NCBI GenBank assembly: GCA_029258815.1 | Contig: JAPDJZ010000173.1 | Location: 1 to 5,334 of the forward strand | DNA length: 5,334 bases | Direction: 5' to 3' | Source of the DNA: an archaeon | Lineage (GTDB): Archaea > Thermoproteota > Nitrososphaeria_A > Caldarchaeales > Wolframiiraptoraceae | Shown: positions 1 through 5,334 of the stretch, piece after piece | Position numbering within the stretch: position 1 is the first letter of the stretch | How the letters are laid out: the number at the start of each line of letters is the position of its first letter | Program-made: the position numbers and the translations under genes | The notes under the pieces: model-generated | Told to the model about the DNA's origin: nothing | The model's input: the letters and a program-made list of their open reading frames with translations, nothing else | Databases searched by the model: none

Positions 1-741
1 GAGGAGCCTCCCAATCCCATCCGTGAGCTGAACCTCGCCGCCCTTCCCGGGAGGGGTCTCCGCTAAGGCGTCGAAGATCTCGGGCTCGAAGATGTAGATG
101 GGTAGGATCGCGAGCCTCGACCAAGGCCTCTCAGGCTTCTCCTCGACCCTCTCAACCCTCCAGACACCATTCTCCACAAGCTCACCGCCCATGATGCCGC
201 GTTGCCTCGGATCATCGACCTCCCTCACGAGAAGCGTTGCCGAGGCATTCCACCGCTCGTGGACTTGAAGAGGCAGGCTAAGGTGCTCGAAATCGCCCGA
301 GACTATGTATGTGTCGCCCGCGTGAACTATGAAGGCCTCGTCTATCAGCTTCTCAGCCCTCAACACAGCGTCTCCAAAACCCCTGGGCTCGGGCTGCTCC
401 AAGAATATAACCTCGCTCTCAGAGATCTTCTCGTAGAAGGATTCAAGCTCATCCGCATATAACTCTCTCCCCCTTTCACGGAGGAGCTGCAGGAAGTCCC
501 CATCTGGCGTGAAGTGATCCTCTATCAACCTCCCCTCCCTCCCGACGACTATGAAGAATTCCCGGATACCAGCGTCGAATAATTGCTCGAAGACCGCTTG
601 GATTACGGGCTTAGGGAGTATCCGGCCAGATCGGCCTCGAGTGAAGATCGGGAGCATCCCCTTCGGTAGCACCTTGGTCGCCGGCAGAAGCCTAGTCCCA
701 AGCCCAGCGGCCGCTATAACAGCCTTCCTAATCCTCAGCAT
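1..741 (-). CDS. GalU/RmlA-like sugar-1-phosphate nucleotidyltransferase, copy A (3' end outside window)
   Basis: Predicted cytoplasmic enzyme that joins a sugar 1-phosphate and an NTP to give an NDP-sugar and pyrophosphate; UTP plus glucose 1-phosphate is the default guess. Reading the minus strand from ATG at 741 gives 247 codons without a stop, running off the left edge. Visible motifs are the nucleotide-binding loop AAGLGTRLLP (11-20), K23 and PKGM (26-29), VGR (66-68) then IEDHFTPD (73-80), QPEPRGFGDAVLRAE (116-130), the metal-binding Asp in HAGD (140-143), EKP (201-203) and GEVQLTD (235-241). Judged by copy B (294 residues), about 45 C-terminal residues are missing. The first 80 residues align with copy B without gaps, with 47 identities counted by hand, which also fixes the start. 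It differs from copy B at R181 (Tyr there), R209 (Asn) and P214 (Gly), so its substrate may differ. It is transcribed divergently from the neighbouring GT4 gene. The fold is certain, the sugar and nucleotide are not. Confidence 0.9.
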   Translation of the reverse strand, partial: MLRIRKAVIAAAGLGTRLLPATKVLPKGMLPIFTRGRSGRILPKPVIQAVFEQLFDAGIREFFIVVGREGRLIEDHFTPDGDFLQLLRERGRELYADELESFYEKISESEVIFLEQPEPRGFGDAVLRAEKLIDEAFIVHAGDTYIVSGDFEHLSLPLQVHERWNASATLLVREVDDPRQRGIMGGELVENGVWRVERVEEKPERPWSRLAILPIYIFEPEIFDALAETPPGKGGEVQLTDGIGRLL

Positions 742-770
742 AAAATCCCTATCTAAATGGGCTGACAAGC

Positions 771-783
771 CTAATATTATAAT
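771..783. promoter_or_regulatory. TATA-like box in the divergent gap, probably shared by both flanking genes
   Basis: The 68 bp between the two divergent start codons contain one strongly AT-rich element, AATATTATAA at 773-782, which reads TTATAATATT on the other strand. Its centre is about 32 nt before the plus-strand ATG at 810 and about 36 nt before the minus-strand ATG at 741. With the archaeal TATA box centred about 26-27 nt upstream of transcription start, this gives leaders of roughly 6 and 10 nt. The box therefore fits both directions; whether one box truly serves both is inference. Confidence 0.55.
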
Positions 784-809
784 CTCCGATGAATGGTTGG
801 GAGCCCGTG

Positions 810-1835
810 ATGGATCCTCCGAGGATACTGTTGCTGACGCCGAGGATCTCAGGCGTAGGGGGAATAGCGCAGCACGTGAGGCAGCTCGCAAAGAGGTTGA
901 GGAGGAGTGGGTATGAAGTCGAGATACTCTCATCCGAGACCATGGGCCTCAAGCTGAGGAAGGGGGTCGCGAATATAGGCTACGCTCTCTCAGCGGCCCT
1001 AAAATCCGCTGGCAGGAGATTCGACGTGGTCCACGGCCATAATCTCCCCGCAGCGATACCCGTAAAGACCTCGAGGGCGAGGGTCAGGATCCTGACCATT
1101 CATGGGGTTTATTGGAGGCAGATAAGGCTCCTCTACGGCCCATTCCTCGGAGAGGCTGCGAAGCTGGCTGAGCGGGGGCTCTTGAAGGGAATTAACGCCA
1201 TAACCGCCGTAACGATGGAGGCCGCGGAGCACTATCGATCCCTCGGATTCAAGGTGAGACATATTCCAAACGCGATAGATCTATCCGAGCTCCCGGAGAG
1301 CCGTGAAAGGGTATCGGACCCGCAGATAACCTATCTTGGAAGGCTTTCGAGGGAGAAGGGCGTAGATCTGCTCGTCGAGGCGGCGCTGAGGGGGATGAGG
1401 GGCTTGGTCATAGCTGGCGACGGCCCTCTGAGATCGCTGGTCGAGCATGCGGCTCGGAGAAAGCTCCTAAGATTTCTCGGGCCGTTGCCCCATCGGAGAG
1501 CCTTGAGGATACTCGCGGGCTCGGATGTCGCCATCTTACCGTCGAGGGAGGAGGGGGTTAGCACGGTCCTGCTCGAGGCGATGGCCCTTAAGATACCGGT
1601 CGTGGCGACCAAGGTCGGTGGAACGATAGAGGTCGTCAGAGATGGATATGATGCGGTTCTAATAGATCCGAGGGTGGAGGAGGTGGGGGAGGCGGTGAGA
1701 ACACTCCTAGAGGATCGGGGCCTCGCGAGGAAGCTCGCTGTAAACGCCTATCGAAGGGTCGTATCGACCTTCAGCTGGGACATAGTTCAACAACAATATC
1801 TTAAGCTATATCACAGGCTCCTAAGCCACCTATGA
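810..1835 (+). CDS. GT4-family (GT-B fold) glycosyltransferase
   Basis: Predicted retaining glycosyltransferase that moves a sugar from a nucleotide donor to a glycan or lipid acceptor at the cytoplasmic face of the membrane. The 341-residue product has the two Rossmann-like halves of the GT-B fold. The N-terminal acceptor half has LLLTPRISGVGGIAQHV with GVGG at 15-18, HGH at 75-77 and TIHG further on. The C-terminal donor half has PNAID (153-157), YLGRLSREKG (175-184), AGDGPL (202-207) and the EX7E pair E248/E256 in REEGVSTVLLEA. Length is normal for the family. No signal peptide or membrane helix is apparent. ATG 810 is preferred to the in-frame ATG 789 because the family usually begins just before the RILLLTP strand and because 789 lies only about 12 nt from the TATA box centre. 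GTG 807 is a possible alternative. It is followed by a 207-bp gap, so it is probably its own transcription unit. Donor and acceptor cannot be read from sequence. Confidence 0.92.
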   Translation: MDPPRILLLTPRISGVGGIAQHVRQLAKRLRRSGYEVEILSSETMGLKLRKGVANIGYALSAALKSAGRRFDVVHGHNLPAAIPVKTSRARVRILTIHGVYWRQIRLLYGPFLGEAAKLAERGLLKGINAITAVTMEAAEHYRSLGFKVRHIPNAIDLSELPESRERVSDPQITYLGRLSREKGVDLLVEAALRGMRGLVIAGDGPLRSLVEHAARRKLLRFLGPLPHRRALRILAGSDVAILPSREEGVSTVLLEAMALKIPVVATKVGGTIEVVRDGYDAVLIDPRVEEVGEAVRTLLEDRGLARKLAVNAYRRVVSTFSWDIVQQQYLKLYHRLLSHL

Positions 1836-2042
1836 GACCGGGTTCGCAGAAGCCTATTAGCTTTCATTATCGAGAGTTTTCCTAATCCACAGAGGTCTAA
1901 AGAGGAATATCAGAAATCGGCAACTATACGGTATCAAACTCGATTCGATTTCTTCAAACTCACCTATGAGCTTACATTGAATATTCTTGGGTGGAGACGT
2001 AATCGCTTTATATCTCGGACGCCCCCGCTAGTACATACCGAG
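1836..2042. other. Noncoding gap, the longest in the window
   Basis: This gap has no ORF with recognisable protein features on either strand and no tRNA or other RNA fold that I can see. It contains a weak hairpin (GAAGC at 1849-1853, loop, GCTTT at 1860-1864) followed by TTTT at 1877-1880, which might help end the upstream transcript. It also has TCAAACTC twice, at 1934-1941 and 1954-1961, 20 nt apart, and the promoter of the epimerase gene near 2006-2013. The in-frame TTG at 1977 is an unlikely extension of the epimerase, since the added 22 residues look like no family N-terminus and would span the TATA box. Confidence 0.6.
2006..2013 (+). promoter_or_regulatory. TATA box of the epimerase-GT2 operon
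   Basis: CTTTATAT lies in otherwise mixed sequence, with its centre about 33 nt before ATG 2043. By the usual archaeal spacing transcription would start near 2036, leaving a leader of about 7 nt, too short for a Shine-Dalgarno site. None is seen before ATG 2043, which fits a nearly leaderless mRNA. The box argues that translation starts at 2043 and not at TTG 1977. Confidence 0.55.
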
Positions 2043-2996
2043 ATGAGCACGGTTCTTGTGACCGGATGCGCGGGCTTCATAGGCTCGCATCTCTGCGAGA
2101 GGCTCCTAGAAGAGGGCTATCACGTAATCGGAGTTGACAACTTCGACGACTACTATGATAGGAGATTCAAGGAGAGAAATCTGAAACCTCTACTTAACAG
2201 AGCTGGCTTCAGATTCGTTGAAGCCGACATAAGGGATGAAGAAGCTATGGAGGAGATTCTGGAGAGGAGGGCCGTGATAATCCACCTAGCCGCGAGACCG
2301 GGCGTCAGACTATCCATAAAAATCCCTAAACTCTACCTTGATGTGAATGTGAGGGGAACCCTCATCTTGGCGGAGAAGGCGGTGGAGAAGGATGCGGAGC
2401 AATTCATCTTCGCGTCATCATCCTCAGTATATGGATTGAGCGAAACACCTTTCAAAGAGGATCTTCCAGCCGATAGGCCTCTATCCCCCTACGCCTCCAC
2501 CAAGAGATGCTGCGAGATCCTTCTCCACACATTCAGCCACGACTTCTCCCTCCCAGTAACGTGTTTGAGGCTGTTCACGGTTTATGGTCCTAGGGTGAGG
2601 CCTGATATGGCAATCTACAAGTTCGCCGGGGCCATATGGATGGGAAAGACGATAACCCTCTACGATGGCGGGGGGTTGAAGAGAGACTACACATACGTAT
2701 CCGACATAGTTGAGGGCATAATCCTGGCCATGAAAAAGAGATTCAGCTACGAGATATTCAACCTCGGATATGGGAAACCCGTCGAGATAAGATACTTGGT
2801 AAAGTTGCTCGAGGAAACGTTAGGGAAAGAGGCTAAAATAGTATCTGCTCCGAAGCCTAGAGAAGACATGCCGGAGACGCATGCAGACATCTCAAAAGCT
2901 GAGAACATGCTCGGATATCGTCCAAGAATAGCGATTGAAGAAGGGGTGAAGAGATTCTCGGAATGGTTTATAGAGAATGCCGTTGAAGGGAAGTAG
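2043..2996 (+). CDS. NAD-dependent sugar-nucleotide 4-epimerase, UDP-glucuronate 4-epimerase-like
   Basis: Predicted cytoplasmic extended short-chain dehydrogenase/reductase that inverts C4 of a UDP-sugar by transient oxidation with tightly bound NAD. The 317-residue product has the Rossmann motif TGCAGFIG (7-14), Asp32 at the end of strand 2 favouring NAD over NADP, ADIRD (61-65), HLAAR (81-85), the SSSSVYG segment (125-131) with the likely catalytic Ser126, and the YASTK pair Tyr150/Lys154. DNFDDYYD after strand 2, RPGVRLSI (85-92), RPDMA (186-190), RDYTYV (214-219) and the tail with ETHADISKAENMLGY resemble UDP-glucuronate 4-epimerases (UDP-GlcA to UDP-GalA) more than GalE. UDP-glucose/galactose or pentose epimerisation remains possible. 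ATG 2043 is chosen because MSTVLVTG is a typical N-terminus and the TATA spacing fits. It is followed after 6 nt by a glycosyltransferase gene that may use its product. No UDP-glucose dehydrogenase, which would make UDP-GlcA, is in the window. Confidence 0.9.
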   Translation: MSTVLVTGCAGFIGSHLCERLLEEGYHVIGVDNFDDYYDRRFKERNLKPLLNRAGFRFVEADIRDEEAMEEILERRAVIIHLAARPGVRLSIKIPKLYLDVNVRGTLILAEKAVEKDAEQFIFASSSSVYGLSETPFKEDLPADRPLSPYASTKRCCEILLHTFSHDFSLPVTCLRLFTVYGPRVRPDMAIYKFAGAIWMGKTITLYDGGGLKRDYTYVSDIVEGIILAMKKRFSYEIFNLGYGKPVEIRYLVKLLEETLGKEAKIVSAPKPREDMPETHADISKAENMLGYRPRIAIEEGVKRFSEWFIENAVEGK

Positions 2997-2999
2997 AGG
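2996..2999 (+). promoter_or_regulatory. Short Shine-Dalgarno-like GAGG before the TTG start
   Basis: GAGG overlaps the last base of the epimerase TAG stop and lies 3 nt before TTG 3003. It matches part of the archaeal anti-Shine-Dalgarno complement. The spacing is tight and the match short, so initiation may depend on ribosomes arriving from the epimerase. It supports TTG 3003 because the in-frame codons upstream are only AAA, AGG and the TAG stop. Confidence 0.4.
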
Positions 3000-3002
3000 A
3001 AA

Positions 3003-3782
3003 TTGAGGAAACCCTTAGTAAGCGTTATAATGCCCGTGTATAACGAGGAAGGATCCATTAGAAAGGCGATAAAGACGGTTATGGATCAAACTTACAAAAA
3101 ATTTGAACTTATAGTGGTCGATGACGGATCAACCGACAGAACTCCAGACATAGTGAAAGCTTTACAAGAGGTCGATGAGAGGATAATCTATCTTAGAAAC
3201 GAGGAAAATCGAGGAACAACCTACTCGCTCAATAGAGGGTTGCGAAGGGCTTCAGGAGAATATATCGCGAGGATCGATGGCGATGACTGGTACCATCCGA
3301 GAAAGCTGGAGCTTCAGGTAAAGTTCTTAGAAGGACACCGTGAATACGGCATCGTTGGGACGTTCTATATCTTGGTTGACGAGAGCGGCCGCGCAGTTAA
3401 GGTTCAGCTTCCAGTAACGCATTCCGAGATCATGAAACGGATGGCCTATAGAAACGCATTCGCCCATAGCTCGATAATGGTCAGGAGATCCGTGCTCGAT
3501 ATGGTCGGGTACTATGATGAAAGATACGAGTATGCTCAAGATTATGACCTCTACTTCAGGATACTGGAGGTATCCAAGGGATATAATCTTCCATTCTATC
3601 TCCTTTATAGGATGCAGAGGAGACAGAAGAGGAGAATTTTGATCAAAAGGACGCTTAACAGCATCCTCATACCCCTAAGGCATAGGAGAATTTTGAGGAG
3701 AAACGTCATCTATTATCCCCTCTTGGCTAGACGCTTCCTAACCCTTGGGAGGGTGATAATCTCGCCCAAGCAGATCGGCTAA
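3003..3782 (+). CDS. GT2-family (GT-A fold) glycosyltransferase
   Basis: Predicted inverting glycosyltransferase acting at the cytoplasmic membrane face on an NDP-sugar donor. The 259-residue product opens with PLVSVIMPVYNEE (4-16), then VVDDGSTD (38-45), which grips the nucleotide, and the DXD-type metal site in IDGDDW (91-96). HSSIMVRRSVLDMVGYYDE (155-173) and AQDYDLYFRI (178-187) place a family-typical acidic catalytic segment at D180/D182. Residues 203-234 are very basic (13 Arg/Lys in 32) and the rest of the tail mixes hydrophobic and basic residues; this may be a membrane-surface anchor, as there is no clear transmembrane helix. TTG 3003 is the only sensible start: an in-frame TAG lies two codons upstream, and the next ATG (codon 10) would cut into the first strand of the fold. 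The gene is co-transcribed with the epimerase, 6 nt apart, which suggests but does not prove that it uses the epimerised sugar. Confidence 0.9.
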   Translation: MRKPLVSVIMPVYNEEGSIRKAIKTVMDQTYKKFELIVVDDGSTDRTPDIVKALQEVDERIIYLRNEENRGTTYSLNRGLRRASGEYIARIDGDDWYHPRKLELQVKFLEGHREYGIVGTFYILVDESGRAVKVQLPVTHSEIMKRMAYRNAFAHSSIMVRRSVLDMVGYYDERYEYAQDYDLYFRILEVSKGYNLPFYLLYRMQRRQKRRILIKRTLNSILIPLRHRRILRRNVIYYPLLARRFLTLGRVIISPKQIG

Positions 3783-3784
3783 GA

Positions 3785-3795
3785 TTAAAATATTA
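3785..3795 (+). promoter_or_regulatory. TATA box of nucleotidyltransferase copy B
   Basis: TTAAAATATTA starts 2 nt after the GT2 stop codon. The centre of TTAAAATA is about 29 nt before ATG 3818, so transcription would start about 3 nt before the start codon, an essentially leaderless mRNA. The GGGGGAG run at 3811-3817 abuts the ATG and is too close to act as a normal Shine-Dalgarno site. Copy B can thus be transcribed apart from the epimerase-GT2 operon, though readthrough across 35 nt is also likely. Confidence 0.6.
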
Positions 3796-3817
3796 TCCGG
3801 AATCGAGATGGGGGGAG

Positions 3818-4702
3818 ATGATTCATCTAAGTAAGGCTGTGATAACCGCCGCCGGCTTAGGGACTCGGCTGCTTCCCAGCAGTAAGGAGATACCTAAGGA
3901 GATGTTTCCCATATTTGATTTGGATGAGAGTGGATCGATCTGCGTTAAGCCCGTCATGCATAGGATCTTCGAGAACCTCTATGATATAGGCTTCAAGAAC
4001 TTCTGTATAATAGTCGGCAGGGGGAAGAGGTCTATAGAGGATCACTTCACCCCGGATCGAGCCTTCTCCATGCTCGCCCGAGACAGGGTTAAGCCAAACA
4101 TGCACAACACTCTTACGGGATTCTATCGGAAGATCCTCGACTCGAAGATATTCTTCATAAATCAGCCCGAGCCGAGGGGCTTCGGAGACGCCGTTCTAAG
4201 GGCCGAGACGTTCGTTGGAGATGAGCACTTCCTCCTACACGCCGGCGACGACCTAGTCCTGAGCGAGGGTCACAGCCACCTAGTGAGGCTCTTAGATGTC
4301 TTTAAGAGGTATGGAGGGGATATCGCGGTCTTAGCCGAGCGGGTTGAGAACCCATCCCAGTATGGGGTTATCGTGGGCGAGCCTGTGAGCGGCGAAAGAT
4401 ACCTGATAAAGGTTAGGGATATTGTCGAGAAGCCCGCGAAACCGCCTTCAAATATAGCGGTGGTGGGGATCTATGTATTATCCCCGAAGATATTCGACGC
4501 TCTCAAGCGCGTTGAGCCCGATGAACGCGGAGAGATCCAATTAACCACAGCCCTTAAGAGGCTGCTAGAGGAGAAGGAAGAAGGTTACGCCGTTCTACTT
4601 AGGGAAAATGAGAAGAGGCTCGATGTCGGGAATCCCGCGAACTATTATCGCGCCCTAGTCGAGAGCTATAACTTCTGCCTCAAGCGGATCAAGAGAAGCT
4701 AG
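3818..4702 (+). CDS. GalU/RmlA-like sugar-1-phosphate nucleotidyltransferase, copy B (complete)
   Basis: Predicted cytoplasmic enzyme that makes an NDP-sugar, most likely UDP-glucose from UTP and glucose 1-phosphate, supplying the glycosyltransferases around it. The complete 294-residue product has the nucleotide loop AAGLGTRLLP (11-20), K23 with IPKEM (25-29) as in GalU, KPV (44-46), VGRGKRSIEDHFTPD (66-80), QPEPRGFGDAVLRAE (116-130), the metal Asp in HAGD (141-144), YGVIVG (182-187), VEKP (203-206), SNIAVVGIYVL (211-221), EIQLT (239-243) and the C-terminal RLDVGNPANYY (267-277). All expected sugar and nucleotide positions are present, so it looks active. An inserted loop (about 34-43) separates the PIF and KPV segments, unlike bacterial GalU, and is shared with copy A. 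The start is supported by gap-free alignment with copy A from residue 1. Its stop lies one base from the stop of the convergent GT4 gene. A glucose 1-phosphate thymidylyltransferase role is not excluded. Confidence 0.93.
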   Translation: MIHLSKAVITAAGLGTRLLPSSKEIPKEMFPIFDLDESGSICVKPVMHRIFENLYDIGFKNFCIIVGRGKRSIEDHFTPDRAFSMLARDRVKPNMHNTLTGFYRKILDSKIFFINQPEPRGFGDAVLRAETFVGDEHFLLHAGDDLVLSEGHSHLVRLLDVFKRYGGDIAVLAERVENPSQYGVIVGEPVSGERYLIKVRDIVEKPAKPPSNIAVVGIYVLSPKIFDALKRVEPDERGEIQLTTALKRLLEEKEEGYAVLLRENEKRLDVGNPANYYRALVESYNFCLKRIKRS

Positions 4703-4703
4703 G

Positions 4704-5334
4704 TTAACAATCGGATAGAAGCTCTCTATGAACCTCAATCTCTCTCAAAAATAGCTTCTCAAATGAAAAATTCTCGACGACATATCTCCTGGCCTCCCTC
4801 CCTAGCCTATCCCTCAATCCTTGGTCAGAGGCCAAGAGTAGTATCTTCTCGCGGATGCTCTCAGGATCTAAGCCGCAGAGAACTCCATTACCTCCATCCT
4901 CTATAATTCTCCGAATCCCCTCAACATCGCTCCCAATTACTGGGAGGCCACAGGCCATGGCCTCGAGGAGAGCCTTTGGATGCCCCTCATAGAAGGATGG
5001 AAGGACGAATATCTCCGACTTGTTCAGCTCCTCGGGGAGCCTCTCATGGGGCACAACCCCCATTAACCGGATGTTGTTAAAGCCCTCGATCTCCCGCTTA
5101 ACCTCGGCCTCAAGAGACCCAGATCCGAAAATGTAGAGCTTGACGTCCGGAATCATCTTAACGGCCCTAACCAAGGCTAGGATGTTCTTCTGTCGCTCAA
5201 GCCTTCCAACGAAGATAATCCTACCCCTCTCCTTCTCCACCTCATCCATGGGCCTAAACAATTTCGTATCGACCCAGTTCGGGATCACTGCTATCTTTCT
5301 GGGATCGATCCCATATCTGGAGACGATGTAAATC
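4704..5334 (-). CDS. GT4-family glycosyltransferase, C-terminal part (5' end outside window)
   Basis: Predicted GT-B retaining glycosyltransferase. The frame is open from the right edge to TAA at 4706-4704, giving 209 visible residues. It enters as IYIVSRYGIDPRKIAVIPNW, the usual linker before the donor-binding half, so the GTG at 5288 is an internal valine and not a start. Numbering from the first visible residue: PNWVDTKLFRP at 18-28, FVGRLERQKN at 41-50, IFGSGSLEAEV at 68-78, VLPSFYEGHPKALLEAM with the EX7E pair E116/E124, and GSDVEGIRRII at 134-144. The final helix after VENFSFEKL closes the fold, so the C-terminus is complete. The missing acceptor-binding half, perhaps 150-180 residues, lies to the right along with the promoter. 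It is related to the GT4 at 810-1835 only at family level, with different motif wording. Its donor and acceptor are unknown. Confidence 0.92.
   Translation of the reverse strand, partial: IYIVSRYGIDPRKIAVIPNWVDTKLFRPMDEVEKERGRIIFVGRLERQKNILALVRAVKMIPDVKLYIFGSGSLEAEVKREIEGFNNIRLMGVVPHERLPEELNKSEIFVLPSFYEGHPKALLEAMACGLPVIGSDVEGIRRIIEDGGNGVLCGLDPESIREKILLLASDQGLRDRLGREARRYVVENFSFEKLFLREIEVHRELLSDC

Noticed and set aside
202..462. Open frame of 86 codons on the plus strand
   Set aside because: It lies wholly opposite the coding frame of copy A, which carries all the family motifs, and has no protein features of its own.
551..916. Open frame of 121 codons on the plus strand across copy A and the start of the GT4 gene
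   Set aside because: It is antisense to well-supported copy A codons for most of its length, has no recognisable motif, and ends inside the GT4 gene in another frame.
1836..1864. GGGTTCG near a short hairpin, resembling a tRNA T-arm
   Set aside because: No acceptor, D or anticodon stem can be matched at the right distances on either strand.
1827..1970. CACCTATGAG at 1827-1836 and again at 1961-1970
   Set aside because: A single pair of 10-mers, one overlapping the GT4 stop codon, with no flanking duplication or mobile-element sequence between; likely chance.
1977..2042. Upstream TTG extension of the epimerase by 22 residues
   Set aside because: The extra residues do not resemble an epimerase N-terminus and the stretch contains the likely TATA box; ATG 2043 gives the normal start.
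5300..5313. Perfect 14-bp palindrome TGGGATCGATCCCA
   Set aside because: It lies inside conserved GT4 coding sequence (the YGIDPRK segment), so codon choice explains it; a single copy is no evidence for a binding site.

Overview
The window looks like a stretch of an archaeal chromosome, most likely a thermophilic member of the TACK/Thermoproteota-type lineages. Three things point there. Start codons sit about 30-34 nt downstream of AT-rich boxes, the geometry of archaeal TATA promoters with leaderless or nearly leaderless mRNAs. Arginine is written mostly AGG/AGA and isoleucine often ATA. The two nucleotidyltransferases carry an extended 'LPIF...KPV' loop and a 'VGR...IEDHFTPD' block that I associate with crenarchaeal GalU/RmlA-like proteins. 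The lineage is inferred from style, not from a marker gene.

Layout: (1) 1-741, minus strand: a sugar-phosphate nucleotidyltransferase (copy A), open at the left edge. (2) 742-809: a short divergent promoter gap. (3) 810-1835, plus: a GT4-type (GT-B) glycosyltransferase. (4) 1836-2042: the longest gap (207 bp), holding the promoter of the next unit and no gene that I can see. (5) 2043-2996, plus: an NAD-dependent sugar-nucleotide epimerase resembling UDP-glucuronate 4-epimerase. It is followed after 6 nt by (6) 3003-3782, plus: a GT2-type (GT-A) glycosyltransferase with a TTG start. (7) 3818-4702, plus: a second, complete nucleotidyltransferase (copy B), with its own TATA box. (8) 4704 to the right edge, minus: the C-terminal part of a second GT4 glycosyltransferase, tail to tail with copy B with one base between the stop codons.

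Together the genes form a compact glycan-building island. The nucleotidyltransferases would activate a sugar 1-phosphate to an NDP-sugar, the epimerase would invert it (for example UDP-GlcA to UDP-GalA), and three glycosyltransferases of two folds would add sugars to a lipid or protein acceptor. Likely end products are an N-glycan for S-layer or flagellar protein, a glycolipid, or an exopolysaccharide. No oligosaccharyltransferase, flippase or polymerase is in the window, so the end product cannot be named. The most notable points are the divergence of copy A from copy B at usually conserved sugar-site positions, and the promoter spacing that corrects two start codons. I found no RNA gene, mobile element, CRISPR array or clearly novel system.
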